A DNA stretch of 64,000 nt from NCBI GenBank assembly GCA_021773635.1, contig JAJFJV010000025.1:62001-126000 (forward strand), in the 5' to 3' direction. Below are positions 1 through 9,872 of this stretch, one piece after another. This DNA is from Gammaproteobacteria bacterium (GTDB lineage: Bacteria; Pseudomonadota; Gammaproteobacteria; HK1). The translations under genes were made by a program, and so were the position numbers. Each line of letters opens with the position of its first letter. The stretch's first letter is position 1. The notes under the pieces are model-generated. The model was not told the DNA's origin, did no database searches, and was given only the letters and a program-made list of their open reading frames with translations.

Positions 1-458
1 TGTTCAAAACAAAGCAGGATTTCGTTGACGAGGCAGTGGATGCTCCGCTGGATGGCGGTGGCGAGTGTTTTATTTTTTCCCCACAGACTGCGGGTTGCGG
101 GGTTGTCGCTGAGTACGAGCTTGTAGCCACCCGCCAATTCAGATAGCAGTTGGCGTAACGCACTGGTCTCCGAGCGCGTTTTTTCCAGGGTGCCTGCATT
201 GCTGCCGGAGGTTTGTTTTTCCCGAACTTGCAGCAGGTCGAGGCAGGGCCGCCGGTAGTACTCCAGTAGCTCGAAGCGCAGGCCCGGTTTTAGCGGTGAG
301 CGGTTGAGCTTGTGGAGTGCTCCACGTAATTCGCGCATCAGTACCCCGGGGTTTGCGTAGGGCAGCGCATCGATCCAGTCCTCCACGTAGACAGATCGTA
401 TTTCCACCTCGGGATCGGCTTGTGCGGCCACCTGCGGCAGGCGGATGTTTAGGTCCAT
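1..458 (-). CDS. Conserved hypothetical protein, N-terminal part (runs off window edge)
   Basis: An uninterrupted minus-strand frame of 152 complete codons begins at ATG 458 and leaves the window at base 1, so the C-terminus is missing. It opens with MDLNIRLPQV and continues as a mostly acidic, Leu- and Arg-rich soluble sequence (VEDWIDALPY at about residues 25-34, FELLEYYRRP at about 62-71) with no signal peptide or membrane segment. The helical, charged character suggests a cytoplasmic protein. I recognise no catalytic motif and cannot name the family. It is divergent from the acylphosphatase gene, with about 120 bp between the two starts. The frame is judged real because it is fully open and its codon use looks like its neighbours; the alternative 108-codon frame from 465 looks like a shadow. 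Confidence 0.7.
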   Translation of the reverse strand, partial: MDLNIRLPQVAAQADPEVEIRSVYVEDWIDALPYANPGVLMRELRGALHKLNRSPLKPGLRFELLEYYRRPCLDLLQVREKQTSGSNAGTLEKTRSETSALRQLLSELAGGYKLVLSDNPATRSLWGKNKTLATAIQRSIHCLVNEILLCFE

Positions 459-578
459 TGAGCATCCTCAGGAAAGGGGAAGTGCCCGATTCTCGCAGAA
501 TTGAGTCGATAGGTGAAAGCTATCCGGGTATTAGCGGCGCTATAATTTCCCTTCGAGCGGCAGTTGTGTGGTGGTTTT

Positions 579-857
579 ATGAGCAAGCAGGTATGTCGGC
601 GGTGTCTGGTGGATGGGCGGGTGCAGGGCGTGTATTTCCGGGCCTCGACTCGCCAGAAGGCACTGGAGCTCGGGCTTGGGGGACATGCCAATAATCTGCC
701 CGATGGCCGGGTCGAGGTTCTGGTTTGTGGTGAGATTACCGCGGTCCATGCACTATGTGCCTGGCTGCGCCATGGGCCCAGGGCTGCCCGTGTTGACCAA
801 CTGGACTGTCAGGACATTGCCGGTGCCCTGGCAACGCAGGATTTTTCCACAGGCTAA
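579..857 (+). CDS. acyP: Acylphosphatase
   Basis: Small cytosolic enzyme that hydrolyses the carboxyl-phosphate bond of acylphosphates. The 92-residue product has the family length. The phosphate-binding loop GRVQGVYFR (residues 13-21) carries the catalytic Arg21, and Asn39 in the HANNLPDG segment occupies the position of the second catalytic residue, 18 residues later as in other acylphosphatases. The usual GWVRN before this Asn is altered to GHANN. ATG 579 is chosen over the in-frame TTG at 564 because it gives the standard N-terminus. The kinase gene begins 10 bp after the stop, so the two are probably cotranscribed. Confidence 0.92.
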   Translation: MSKQVCRRCLVDGRVQGVYFRASTRQKALELGLGGHANNLPDGRVEVLVCGEITAVHALCAWLRHGPRAARVDQLDCQDIAGALATQDFSTG

Positions 858-867
858 GAGACTCGAA

Positions 868-2289
868 ATGGCAGATGAACCAACCCGCATGAGCCGGGAA
901 CAGGTACTGGGGGCATTGCCCCCTCCCGTAGCAGACGATTTATTGCCGGCAATTCGCAAGGCAGTACGGGCCAGTGGACGCAAGCTGGTGGTGATTGATG
1001 ATGATCCTACGGGCTGCCAGACGGTACATGACTTGCCGGTGCTGTGTGACTGGTCGGTGGAGAGTCTGGCGGCAGAACTGGCGGGCGAATACCCCGCCTT
1101 TTACATCCTCACCAATTCCCGTGGATTACCCTTGGCCGAGGCGCAGGCGTTAACCCTTGATGTCGCTGAAAATCTTGCTCGGGCGGCGGCGCGGACAGGG
1201 CAGGATTTTGCCGTGGTGAGCCGCAGTGATTCCACCTTGCGTGGGCACTTTCCCGGAGAGGTGGAGGCCTTGGCGGAAGGGCTGACCGACCCCTTTCATG
1301 CGTGGATTCTGATTCCCTTCTTTCTGGAAGGTGGACGATACACCGTTGCCGATGTGCATTATGTAGATGAGGTGGGCTGCTTTGTCCCGGCGGGGGAAAC
1401 CGCCTTTGCCCGTGATCCGGCCTTCGCCTTTAAAGCCTCTAATTTGCGCACATGGGTGGAGGAAAAGACCGCGGGGCGAGTGACAGCTGACGATGTCGTC
1501 TCCATTTCCATAGAAGATCTGCGCCAGGGTGGCCCGGAGCGAGTCAGTGCCCTGCTCAATGCCCTGCCTTGCAAGGCCGTGTGCGTCGTAAACGCGGCTC
1601 ACATGCGTGATCTTGAGGTCTTTAGCCTGGGGCTGCTGGCGGCGGAGGCGGGCGGAAAGCGTTTTCTGTGTCGAACCGCCGCGTCTTTTGTGCCGGCACG
1701 CATCGGCCTCGAACCTCGCCCCCTGCTGGAGTCAACGGAGCTGGAGCTGGGGTCCGGTGGTGGCCTCATGATGGTGGGGTCTCACGTACCAAAAACCACT
1801 GCCCAACTGGAGACCTTGTTGGCTTCCTGGCCCTGTCGGACACTGGAAGTGGACGTGGAGCAGCTACTGCAGGAGGCGCATCGGGAGGCGGAAATCCAAC
1901 GCGTTGCCAGGGCTGCAGGCGAGGCCCTGAAGGCCGGTGAAGACGTGGTGATTTATACCGGGCGTATGTTGCACAAGGTGGCTGGAAAAGAGGCCAACCT
2001 GAATATCAGCCAGCGCGTCTCCGCCGGACTGGTGGCGATACTGCGGGGAATAAACACTCGCCCACGCTACCTGGTCGCCAAGGGCGGCATTACCTCCAGT
2101 GATCTCGCTACCCGTGCGCTGGAGGTCACGCGTGCCCTGGTGCCTGGTCAGATTCTGCCCGGCGTGCCGGTGTGGAATCTCGGGCCTGAAAGTCGCTTTC
2201 CCGGATTGCCCTACGTGGTCTTTCCCGGGAATGTTGGCGACGAGGATGGTTTGCTGGCGATAGCCCGCAAGCTGAGAAAGGAGCCCTAG
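868..2289 (+). CDS. Four-carbon acid sugar kinase family protein (OtnK-like, DUF1537)
   Basis: Predicted ATP-dependent kinase of four-carbon sugar acids such as threonate or erythronate. The N-terminal substrate domain shows the family signature VVIDDDPTG (residues 42-49) and [18 protein letters not shown]. The C-terminal nucleotide-binding domain shows [10 protein letters not shown] and the terminal [13 protein letters not shown]. The 473-residue length fits the family. ATG 868 is chosen because AAGAG lies just upstream and it follows the acyP stop closely; the frame stays open further upstream only over acyP. No dehydrogenase or aldolase of the usual acid-sugar pathway is adjacent, so the true substrate is unknown. 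Its stop codon shares a CTAG with the convergent proS stop. Confidence 0.8.
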   Translation: MADEPTRMSREQVLGALPPPVADDLLPAIRKAVRASGRKLVVIDDDPTGCQTVHDLPVLCDWSVESLAAELAGEYPAFYILTNSRGLPLAEAQALTLDVAENLARAAARTGQDFAVVSRSDSTLRGHFPGEVEALAEGLTDPFHAWILIPFFLEGGRYTVADVHYVDEVGCFVPAGETAFARDPAFAFKASNLRTWVEEKTAGRVTADDVVSISIEDLRQGGPERVSALLNALPCKAVCVVNAAHMRDLEVFSLGLLAAEAGGKRFLCRTAASFVPARIGLEPRPLLESTELELGSGGGLMMVGSHVPKTTAQLETLLASWPCRTLEVDVEQLLQEAHREAEIQRVARAAGEALKAGEDVVIYTGRMLHKVAGKEANLNISQRVSAGLVAILRGINTRPRYLVAKGGITSSDLATRALEVTRALVPGQILPGVPVWNLGPESRFPGLPYVVFPGNVGDEDGLLAIARKLRKEP

Positions 2290-4010
2290 TCTTCGGCTAG
2301 TTCCGAGGCGATGCGTTTGCCGATCCAGGCGACCACTTCAGCCACGGCAATTTCGGTGTTTTCCTCATCGCGCCGACCCTTGTATTCCACGTTCCCTGCA
2401 TCGAGGCCACGGTCTCCAAGCACTATGCGATGGGGGATGCCGATCAATTCAGCATCAGCAAACATCACGCCGGGACGGACCCGGCGGTCGTCTAACAGTA
2501 CCTCGATGCCCGCATCGCAAAGATCTTTGTACAGGCTCTCCACGGCCTCCCGCAGGCGCGCAGACTTGTGCATGTTCATGGGCAGCAGGGCCACCTGAAA
2601 GGGCGCGATAGCGGTGGGCCAGGTAATGCCCCTGGCATCGTGGTTCTGCTCGATGGCGGCGGCGACGACCCGTGAGACACCGATGCCATAGCAGCCCATG
2701 GTGAGGGCGATGGCTTTGCCCGATTCATCGAGACAGACCGCGTTCATGGCCTCGCTGTACTTGGTGCCTAGCTGAAAGATATGCCCGACCTCGATGCCAC
2801 GGGCGATGCCGAGGGTCCCGTGACCATCGGGGCTGGGATCGCCATCCATGACATTGCGCAGATCGGCGGCCTCGGCCAGCGGCAGGTCACGTTCCCAGTT
2901 CACCCCGCTCAAATGCTGGCCATCGGTATTGGCTCCGCAGACAAAATCAGCGACTTCCAGGGCGGCGTAATCAGCAACAATGGGGATGCCAAGCCCGATG
3001 GGCCCGATAGAACCGGGGCTGGCCCCAGTGGCTGCCCGGACTTGTTCCTCCGCCGCCAGGCAGACGGGCGCTGCCACCAGGGGGTGCTTTCCCGCCTTGA
3101 CGAGATTGAGCTGGTGATCGCCGCGCAGTACCAGGGCCACCAGTTGCTCGTCTGTTCCTTCCACCAGCAGGGTTTTAAGGCAGCGTGTTGCCGGTACTTC
3201 GAGGAATTTGCTGACTTCTTCAATGCTCTGTATTCCCGGGGTGGCCTGCTCGGTCAGGGTCTCGGTGGCGGCGGGGCGTGCCTCGATGGATGGAATCGTG
3301 GCGGCCATCTCGATATTCGCGGCATAGTCACCCTCACTGCTAAAGGCGATGGCATCCTCACCGGAGTCGGCGAGTACGTGAAACTCCTCCGAGCCGCTAC
3401 CACCAATGGCACCGGTGTCGGCCTTGACCACGCGGAAATCGAGGCCGGTGCGGCTGAAGATCCGGGTATAGGCCTCACGCATGTCCTGATAACTTTTATC
3501 CAGGCCTTCCTTGTCCAGATCGAAGGAATAGGCGTCTTTCATGAGGAATTCGCGCGCCCGCATGATCCCGAAGCGGGGGCGGGTTTCGTCGCGGAACTTG
3601 GTCTGGATCTGGTAGAAATTGCTGGGCAGCTGCTTGTAGCTGCGGATCTCCCGTCGCACCATGTCGGTGATTACTTCTTCGTGGGTGGGGCCAACGCAAA
3701 ATTCCCGCTGATGGCGATCATGGAGGCGTAGCAGTTCGGGACCGAATTCACCCCAGCGCCCGGATTCCTGCCAGAGCTCTGCCGGCTGAATGGCGGGCAT
3801 GAGTACTTCTTGGGCACCTGCTCGATCCATTTCCTCGCGCACGATGGCCTCAACCTTGCGCAGTACGCGCAACCCCAGCGGCAGCCAGGTATACAAGCCG
3901 GCGGCAAGCTTGCGGATCATCCCCGCACGCAACATTAACTGGTGGCTTATTATTTCCGCGTCGGCGGGGACCTCCTTGACCGTGGCCAGGAGAAGTCGGG
4001 TGGTACGCAT
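2286..4010 (-). CDS. proS: Prolyl-tRNA synthetase
   Basis: Charges tRNA-Pro with proline in the cytoplasm. This is a class II synthetase of the bacterial type with an inserted editing domain. Visible features are motif 1 around [14 protein letters not shown], motif 2 [17 protein letters not shown], a YbaK-like insertion in the middle (roughly residues 230-390), motif 3 [18 protein letters not shown] and a C-terminal anticodon-binding domain. The 574-aa length from [10 protein letters not shown] matches the family (E. coli is 572). The open frame extends 39 codons upstream to 4127, but ATG 4010 starts the conserved N-terminus and has AAGG upstream. The stop overlaps that of the convergent kinase gene by 4 bp. 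Confidence 0.97.
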   Translation of the reverse strand: MRTTRLLLATVKEVPADAEIISHQLMLRAGMIRKLAAGLYTWLPLGLRVLRKVEAIVREEMDRAGAQEVLMPAIQPAELWQESGRWGEFGPELLRLHDRHQREFCVGPTHEEVITDMVRREIRSYKQLPSNFYQIQTKFRDETRPRFGIMRAREFLMKDAYSFDLDKEGLDKSYQDMREAYTRIFSRTGLDFRVVKADTGAIGGSGSEEFHVLADSGEDAIAFSSEGDYAANIEMAATIPSIEARPAATETLTEQATPGIQSIEEVSKFLEVPATRCLKTLLVEGTDEQLVALVLRGDHQLNLVKAGKHPLVAAPVCLAAEEQVRAATGASPGSIGPIGLGIPIVADYAALEVADFVCGANTDGQHLSGVNWERDLPLAEAADLRNVMDGDPSPDGHGTLGIARGIEVGHIFQLGTKYSEAMNAVCLDESGKAIALTMGCYGIGVSRVVAAAIEQNHDARGITWPTAIAPFQVALLPMNMHKSARLREAVESLYKDLCDAGIEVLLDDRRVRPGVMFADAELIGIPHRIVLGDRGLDAGNVEYKGRRDEENTEIAVAEVVAWIGKRIASELAED

Positions 4011-4044
4011 GGGGGAAACCTTGTGTTTTTGTGGGGGGGGGAAG

Positions 4045-4494
4045 CTACTCGCAGTTCTCTTTAATCTGTTGGCGGGTAGCCTCAAGGCGTTTCTGGCGGG
4101 TCTTTTCATCAAGATAGACAAATTCACCGCCGGTATTTTTGTCGCGGATCCGCGGCGCGGTTTTTAGTACCTCAAGATTCTTTCGGGCTGTTGTGCAATT
4201 TTTCTTTTTCGCTTCCTTGTCCTTTTTGAGCCGGGCGGCCTTTTCGGCCCCAAGTTTTCGTTCCAGTCGCTGTTCTTCGGCCTTCTCCTGCAAAGCCCCC
4301 AGTTGTTTTTTTGCATCTTCATCGCGAACGGGGGAGGTGTGGGCCTTGATCTCGGTAGCGGAACGCCCCACCGGCGGGTGCTGGGTGTATTGGGTCTCAC
4401 CCTTGCTGTCGACCCATTTGTACATGCGGGCAAAACTGTCTTGCATGGGCAGCAAGGTGACTAGAGCGAGCAGAATCAGGAGGAATTTTTGCAT
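4045..4494 (-). CDS. DUF4124 domain exported protein
   Basis: Predicted periplasmic protein of unknown function. A signal peptide (residues about 1-22, [18 protein letters not shown]...) is followed by the DUF4124 core [19 protein letters not shown], then a strongly charged Lys/Glu-rich probable coiled coil (about residues 60-105) and a basic tail. ATG 4494 is preferred over the upstream TTG at 4506 because it leaves a clean signal-peptide N-terminus. It lies 34 bp upstream of proS on the same strand and is divergent from the ilv leader. The family name is firm; the function is unknown. Confidence 0.85.
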   Translation of the reverse strand: MQKFLLILLALVTLLPMQDSFARMYKWVDSKGETQYTQHPPVGRSATEIKAHTSPVRDEDAKKQLGALQEKAEEQRLERKLGAEKAARLKKDKEAKKKNCTTARKNLEVLKTAPRIRDKNTGGEFVYLDEKTRQKRLEATRQQIKENCE

Positions 4495-4542
4495 GGGGAT
4501 ATCCAAGTTATAGGCTCTATATTAGCCCGGGATACCGGGAGA

Positions 4543-4548
4543 GTATAA
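4543..4548 (+). promoter_or_regulatory. Possible -10 box (TATAAG) for the ilv operon
   Basis: A TATAAG hexamer lies about 36 bp before the candidate leader peptide and at a plausible spacing (16 bp) from a poor -35-like TTAGCC. The call rests on sequence appearance only. Confidence 0.25.
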
Positions 4549-4583
4549 GACACGCTGCCAAGGGGTGCTGCCAGGTGGCTCTC

Positions 4584-4661
4584 ATGTTTCTCTCTTCTTT
4601 GCTGTGGAGCGGGCAGGACCCTCACCTGCAGTACCTTGATCTCTCTGCAAATACGCAGTAG
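4584..4661 (+). CDS. Candidate Leu-containing leader peptide upstream of ilvB
   Basis: A 25-codon ORF with a good ribosome-binding site (AGGTGG at 4573-4578, 5 nt before ATG). Leucine occurs at positions 3, 6, 7, 15, 18 and 20, six of 25 codons, with no Ile or Val. It ends 27 nt before an intrinsic-terminator-like hairpin that abuts the ilvB ribosome-binding site. This arrangement is typical of amino-acid attenuators, for which leader peptides rich in the regulatory amino acid are known upstream of ilvB and leu operons. The assignment is inference; the Leu codons are not strongly clustered. Confidence 0.4.
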   Translation: MFLSSLLWSGQDPHLQYLDLSANTQ

Positions 4662-4688
4662 TTTAGCCGGCCAGCATGCTGCATCAGC

Positions 4689-4715
4689 GCCCGCTATCGC
4701 GGGCATTTTTTATTT
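4689..4715 (+). terminator. Terminator/attenuator hairpin before ilvB
   Basis: A perfect 6-bp G+C stem, GCCCGC (4689-4694) and GCGGGC (4699-4704), with a TATC loop, is followed by ATTTTTTATTT. Only 2 nt separate this T tract from the GAGG ribosome-binding site (4718-4721) of ilvB. A terminator placed immediately before a biosynthetic gene, and after a short Leu-containing ORF, suggests transcription attenuation. Confidence 0.65.
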
Positions 4716-4730
4716 ACGAGGTTGTTAATA

Positions 4731-6434
4731 GTGGAACTCACCGGCGCACAAATCCTTTGTCGTTTCCTCAAAGATGAGGGAGTGGAGTATGTCTTTGGTT
4801 ATCCCGGTGGCTCGGTACTGTTCATTTACGATGAGTTGTACAAGCAGGATGCAGTCAAACACATCCTGGTTCGCCACGAGCAGGGTGCTACCCATATGGC
4901 CGACGGCTATGCGCGCGCCACCGGCAAGCCGGGCGTGGTGTTGGTGACCTCCGGGCCAGGGGCGACCAACGCGGTGACGGGTATAGCTACTGCGTACATG
5001 GATTCCATCCCGATGGTGGTCATTACCGGCCAGGTGCCTACCCAGGCCATTGGCAGCGATGCCTTTCAGGAGGTGGACAGCGTGGGTATCACGCGTCCCT
5101 GCGTAAAGCACAATTTCCTGGTAAAGGACGTGAAGGATCTGACCCAGACCCTTAAAAAGGCCTTTCATGTGGCCACTTCCGGTCGGCCAGGCCCGGTGGT
5201 GGTGGATATTCCCAAGGATGTCACGGCACTCAAGGCCGATTATGTGTATCCGACAGCGGTCGAGATGCGTTCTTACAATCCGGTCACCCGGGGACACGGC
5301 GGTCAGATTAAGAAGGCGCTAAAACTGATTCTTGGTGCCAAACGGCCCATGGTGTATTCCGGCGGCGGCGTGGTTCTCGGCGAGAGCTCGGCGGAACTGA
5401 CGGAAGTGGTCCAGCAACTGGGTTATCCCATTACCAGCACGCTCATGGGGCTGGGTGCGTACCCGGGCGCCGATCGCCAGTTTCTCGGTATGCTGGGCAT
5501 GCATGGCACTTACGAGGCTAATATGGCGATGCACGGCTGTGACGTGCTCATCGCCATTGGTGCGCGCTTTGACGACCGCGTGGTGGGCGATGTTAAAAAA
5601 TTCTGCCCCAAGGCGAAGATCATCCATATCGATATCGATCCGGCATCCATCTCCAAGGTGGTAAAGGTTCATATTCCCATCGTGGGTGGCGTCAAAGAAG
5701 TACTCGAGGAACTCCTGGCGGCGCTCAAGACCACCGAGCAGCAGCGCGATGAAGACGCGTTGGCGGGATGGTGGCAGCAGATTGAGGAATGGCGTGCGAA
5801 GAAGTGCCTCTCCTATGCAAATTCCAGCGAGCTGATCAAGCCGCAGGCGGTATTGGAAGCCTTATACAAGCTGACTGATGGTGATGCCTATGTGGCCTCG
5901 GATGTGGGTCAGCACCAGATGTTTGCGGCCCAGTATTATCCCTTCAAGGAGCCCCGACGCTGGATTAATTCCGGCGGGCTCGGGACCATGGGCTTTGGTT
6001 TGCCCGCGGCAATGGGGGTGCAGTTTGCCTACCCTGATGAGACTGTTGCCTGTATCACCGGCGACGGCAGCATCATGATGTGCATTCAGGAACTAGCTAC
6101 CGCCAAACAATATGGTCTGCCAGTCAAGATTCTCAGCTTGAATAACGGCTATCTGGGGATGGTGCGTCAGTGGCAGGAATTCTTTTATGACAAGAATTAT
6201 TCCCAGTCGTACATGGAAACGCTTCCTGATTTCGTGAAATTGGCGGAGAGTTTTGGCCATGTGGGGCTGCGTATCGACAAGGCCGCCGATGTAGAGGGGG
6301 CCTTGAAAGAGGCGTTGTCCCGCAAGGACGACCTGGTGTTCATGGACTTTATTACCGACCCCTCGGAGAACGTCTATCCTATGATGGAGGCCGGTAAGGG
6401 GCACAACGAGATGCTGTTGAGGGAGCTGGCCTGA
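4731..6434 (+). CDS. ilvB: Acetolactate synthase large (catalytic) subunit
   Basis: Thiamine-diphosphate enzyme that condenses two pyruvates (or pyruvate and 2-oxobutyrate) in the first common step of Val/Leu/Ile synthesis. The 567-aa chain has the three-domain TPP-enzyme layout: an N-terminal domain with FGYPGG and the catalytic Glu50 in RHEQGA, a central FAD-type domain (about 190-330), and a C-terminal TPP/Mg-binding motif beginning at [11 protein letters not shown] 4731 is chosen because GAGG (4718-4721) is 9 nt upstream and the alternative TTG at 4722 directly touches that site. Its TGA overlaps the ilvH ATG. It could equally be called ilvI. Confidence 0.96.
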   Translation: MELTGAQILCRFLKDEGVEYVFGYPGGSVLFIYDELYKQDAVKHILVRHEQGATHMADGYARATGKPGVVLVTSGPGATNAVTGIATAYMDSIPMVVITGQVPTQAIGSDAFQEVDSVGITRPCVKHNFLVKDVKDLTQTLKKAFHVATSGRPGPVVVDIPKDVTALKADYVYPTAVEMRSYNPVTRGHGGQIKKALKLILGAKRPMVYSGGGVVLGESSAELTEVVQQLGYPITSTLMGLGAYPGADRQFLGMLGMHGTYEANMAMHGCDVLIAIGARFDDRVVGDVKKFCPKAKIIHIDIDPASISKVVKVHIPIVGGVKEVLEELLAALKTTEQQRDEDALAGWWQQIEEWRAKKCLSYANSSELIKPQAVLEALYKLTDGDAYVASDVGQHQMFAAQYYPFKEPRRWINSGGLGTMGFGLPAAMGVQFAYPDETVACITGDGSIMMCIQELATAKQYGLPVKILSLNNGYLGMVRQWQEFFYDKNYSQSYMETLPDFVKLAESFGHVGLRIDKAADVEGALKEALSRKDDLVFMDFITDPSENVYPMMEAGKGHNEMLLRELA

Positions 6435-6928
6435 TGCGCCATATCATTGCAATGCTGATGGAAAATGAGCCGGGCTCCCTGAGCCGGGTGGCGGGGCTGT
6501 TCTCCGCGCGCGGCTACAATATCCATTCCCTGTGTGTGGCCCCCACGGAAGACCCGACCGTTTCCCGGCTGACGCTGGTCACCCGCGAGAAGGACGAAGG
6601 TATCGTCGAGCAGATCACCAAACAGCTCAACAAGCTGGTGGATGTGATTAAGGTGCTTGATCTGACCGAGGGTGAGCACGTGGAACGCGCGATCATGTTG
6701 GTGAAGGTGCGCGCAACCGGGGCCCGGCGCGAGGAACTGAAGCGTCTCTCCGATATTTTCCGTGGCCGCATCCTTGATGTTTCCAGTTCCACCTACACCA
6801 TCGAAGTTACCGGTGTCGGTGAGAAGCTCGACGCCTTTATCGATGCGCTGGAACCGAAGTCCATACTTGAAGTGGTGCGTTCGGGAGCCCTTGGTATCGG
6901 GCGTGGAACCAAGAGCCTGCGTGTCTGA
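6434..6928 (+). CDS. ilvH: Acetolactate synthase small (regulatory) subunit
   Basis: Regulatory subunit that activates the large subunit and confers feedback inhibition by valine. The N-terminal ACT domain (RHIIAMLMENEPGSLSRVAG, then FSARGYNIHSL) is followed by the C-terminal ALS small-subunit domain (about residues 83-158). The 164-residue length is standard. The start overlaps the ilvB stop (TGATG), indicating translational coupling and a 1:1 complex. Also called ilvN in operons with ilvB. Confidence 0.96.
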   Translation: MRHIIAMLMENEPGSLSRVAGLFSARGYNIHSLCVAPTEDPTVSRLTLVTREKDEGIVEQITKQLNKLVDVIKVLDLTEGEHVERAIMLVKVRATGARREELKRLSDIFRGRILDVSSSTYTIEVTGVGEKLDAFIDALEPKSILEVVRSGALGIGRGTKSLRV

Positions 6929-6998
6929 GTTCACTACAAGCCTGACCACTATTGTGCCCACACAATGCCCTTTTCCGGGCCCTTTCTAGACGAGATAA

Positions 6999-8018
<1,020 letters not shown>

Positions 8019-8032
8019 AGGCCTTTTCAGTT

Positions 8033-8064
8033 AGCCGCTGGCCTGCTGTCAGGTGAGGGCGGCT
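8033..8064 (+). other. Intercistronic hairpin between ilvC and the psd-like gene
   Basis: Outer arms AGCCGC (8033-8038) and GCGGCT (8059-8064) are perfectly complementary and enclose an inner CCTG/CAGG stem. No T run follows, so this is more likely an mRNA-stabilising or processing hairpin than a terminator. Confidence 0.35.
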
Positions 8065-8102
8065 TCAGGCTTTACAGCGATCATTTAACTGGATTCATTC
8101 TG

Positions 8103-8711
8103 GTGCTGGCACGCGAAGGCATTCTCCCCCTGGCTCTGCTCGGCGCCATGGCGTTGGGGGCGGGCTTTGCCTGTGGGCCGTATTGGTCGTTGCCGTTGTG
8201 GGGCCTGATGGCCCTGCTGCTGCGTGTTTTTCACTTTCCCAAACGGAATATACCCGCGCTACCGCTCGCTGTGCTGGCAGCAGTTGATGGCCGGGTCGAG
8301 GCTATGGCTCAAACCGGGGAGCCATATCTCCAGAAACCGCTGCGCCGCCTCCGTATGCAGCTTCCCTTACCGGGCATTACCAGTCTGCGTAGCCCCGCCG
8401 AGGGCACGGTACGGGAAGTCTGGCTTGGGGAGGCCCTGCCTGATGAACCTCGGCAGATCCAGTATGCGGTCTGGATCCAGACCGACGAGGGGGACGATAT
8501 CGTGTTCCGCCTGATCGGTTCGGCCCCTTATCTGCGTTGCCGCTTCACCTTCTCTCCCGGAGAGCGCGTTGGCCAGGGACAGCCTTGCGGTTTCGTTTAT
8601 TGGGCACGGCGCTTTGAGCTGCTTGTGCCCGTGACCTCCTGCTTCGAGGTATGCGTTGGCGAGCGGGTCAAGGCGGGCTCGGGGGTACTCGCGACCCTGG
8701 TACGCGACTAA
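8103..8711 (+). CDS. Phosphatidylserine decarboxylase-like membrane protein, processing site lost
   Basis: A 202-aa homologue of the short form of phosphatidylserine decarboxylase. Two N-terminal membrane segments (about residues 7-25 and 29-45) are followed by VFHFPKRNIP (aligning with the family FRDPxRxIP), VDGRV (family PADGxV) and SPAEGTV. The C-terminal family block GxIxFGSRVDxYLP aligns without gaps to residues 163-176, but the Gly-Ser that self-cleaves to form the pyruvoyl group is replaced by Ala168-Arg169 (codons 8604-8609). The conserved VHxNR His is also missing (GITSLR). Decarboxylase activity is therefore unlikely. It begins at GTG 8103 and sits between ilvC and pssA, the position of true psd in related operons. 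Confidence 0.7.
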   Translation: MLAREGILPLALLGAMALGAGFACGPYWSLPLWGLMALLLRVFHFPKRNIPALPLAVLAAVDGRVEAMAQTGEPYLQKPLRRLRMQLPLPGITSLRSPAEGTVREVWLGEALPDEPRQIQYAVWIQTDEGDDIVFRLIGSAPYLRCRFTFSPGERVGQGQPCGFVYWARRFELLVPVTSCFEVCVGERVKAGSGVLATLVRD

Positions 8712-8781
8712 GTGTGGTCCGGCCCCCGGAGGGGTATCATGGGCCCATGCTCTGGGCCTTTTCGTCTTGAGGAACGATTCA

Positions 8782-9576
8782 ATGAGTACGACACCGGCAC
8801 ACCCGCCTACGAAGAGCCGTCGCGGGATCTACCTGTTACCCAATCTGTTTACCACGGCGGCCCTGTTTGCCGGTTTCTTCGCCATCATTTCCGCGATGGA
8901 GGGGCGCTTTAGTCAGGCCGCGATTGCCATCTTCGTCGCCATGATTCTGGACGGGATCGACGGTCGTGTTGCCCGCATGACCAACACCCAGAGCGCTTTT
9001 GGTGCGCAGTACGACAGTCTCTCGGACATGGTGGCTTTCGGGGTCGCCCCGGCATTGATCGCCTACCTGTGGGCACTGGCGCCCCTCGGGACCCTGGGCT
9101 GGGTCGGGGCCTTCTTTTATACCGCGGCGGTGGCGCTGCGTCTTGCGCGCTTCAATACGCAGGTGGGTATTGCCGACAAACGCTACTTTCAGGGCCTTGC
9201 CAGTCCGGCAGCAGCTGCTCTCATCGCCGGTCTGATCTGGGTGGGTGAGGTCTATGAGGTCGAGGGGGCTAGCCTGGCGGCACTCGTTTTTGCGATAGCC
9301 GTGCTGGCTGCCGTACTTATGGTGAGCAATATCCGCTACCACAGTTTCAAGGAATTGAACCTGCGCGAACGCGTCCCTTTTGTGGCCCTGATGATTATCG
9401 TTCTGCTGTTTGTGCTGGTTTCTCTGGGGCCGCCGCAGGTACTGTTTGGCGCTGCACTGATCTACGCGCTGTCTGGTCCCGTATTGACCCTTTCTCAAAT
9501 CCGTCGCCGCCGCGCCCAGCGCAAGGTGGCGGGACTTGCCGGAGACGGTGGTAGCCCACGAGGAAAGCCCGGCTGA
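8782..9576 (+). CDS. pssA: CDP-diacylglycerol-serine O-phosphatidyltransferase
   Basis: Membrane enzyme that makes phosphatidylserine from CDP-diacylglycerol and serine, the precursor of phosphatidylethanolamine. The CDP-alcohol phosphotransferase signature is complete: DGIDGRVAR, then G and two Asp in GAQYDSLSD (about residues 65-92). About eight hydrophobic segments fill the rest of the 264-aa protein. ATG 8782 has GAGGAA upstream; the frame is open further upstream over the psd-like gene and is not used. It is the type II (integral membrane) enzyme, not the peripheral E. coli type. Confidence 0.93.
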   Translation: MSTTPAHPPTKSRRGIYLLPNLFTTAALFAGFFAIISAMEGRFSQAAIAIFVAMILDGIDGRVARMTNTQSAFGAQYDSLSDMVAFGVAPALIAYLWALAPLGTLGWVGAFFYTAAVALRLARFNTQVGIADKRYFQGLASPAAAALIAGLIWVGEVYEVEGASLAALVFAIAVLAAVLMVSNIRYHSFKELNLRERVPFVALMIIVLLFVLVSLGPPQVLFGAALIYALSGPVLTLSQIRRRRAQRKVAGLAGDGGSPRGKPG

Positions 9577-9608
9577 GTCCGAGACGCGGTCATGACTTGG
9601 AAAGACGC

Positions 9609-9725
9609 ATGAATCCCGCTATATTTCCACCCATGAGCCGTGCGAATCATTCTTGTGTGACCTCAGTTGCCCCCGTGGCGATGCAAGCGCGTCTCGTCCT
9701 CGCCCTGCTGCGACTGCTGCCCTAG
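9609..9725 (+). CDS. leuL: Candidate leu leader peptide upstream of leuA
   Basis: A 38-codon ORF from ATG 9609 (GGAAAG upstream at 9599-9604) ends in the segment LVLALLRLLP followed by TAG: six Leu within the last ten residues. Internal ATGs at 9633 and 9681 would give 30- and 14-aa versions with the same Leu-rich end. A short peptide ending in a cluster of Leu codons, upstream of 2-isopropylmalate synthase, is the hallmark of leu attenuation. The gene symbol is by analogy with enteric leuL; sequence homology is not claimed. Confidence 0.6.
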   Translation: MNPAIFPPMSRANHSCVTSVAPVAMQARLVLALLRLLP

Positions 9726-9787
9726 GGCAGTCATATTCTCTCCACACCAGGTTCCCCGGCGAACCACCCAGAGCAAAGCAACATTTA

Positions 9788-9813
9788 CCAAAGGCGCAGT
9801 GTGCGCCTCTTGG
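9788..9813 (+). promoter_or_regulatory. Hairpin in the leuA leader (candidate attenuator stem)
   Basis: GGCGCA (9793-9798) and TGCGCC (9802-9807) form a perfect 6-bp stem with a GTG loop. It is extended outward by CCAA/TTGG pairing with a small internal mismatch. It lies 62 bp after the leader stop and 60 bp before leuA. Only a weak T-containing sequence follows, so it is not a textbook terminator. Confidence 0.4.
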
Positions 9814-9872
9814 GTGCTTATCCTAGAGATTTCAATGCCTGATTAGCATCGGCTATTCAGAGGGCTTAAGAC

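Noticed and set aside
2781-3731. 316-codon plus-strand ORF opposite proS
   Set aside because: It lies wholly antisense to a well-conserved proS and its translation has no family features; high G+C makes long antisense frames common.
4722-4730. TTG start for ilvB at 4722
   Set aside because: It directly touches the GAGG ribosome-binding site; GTG 4731 has proper spacing.
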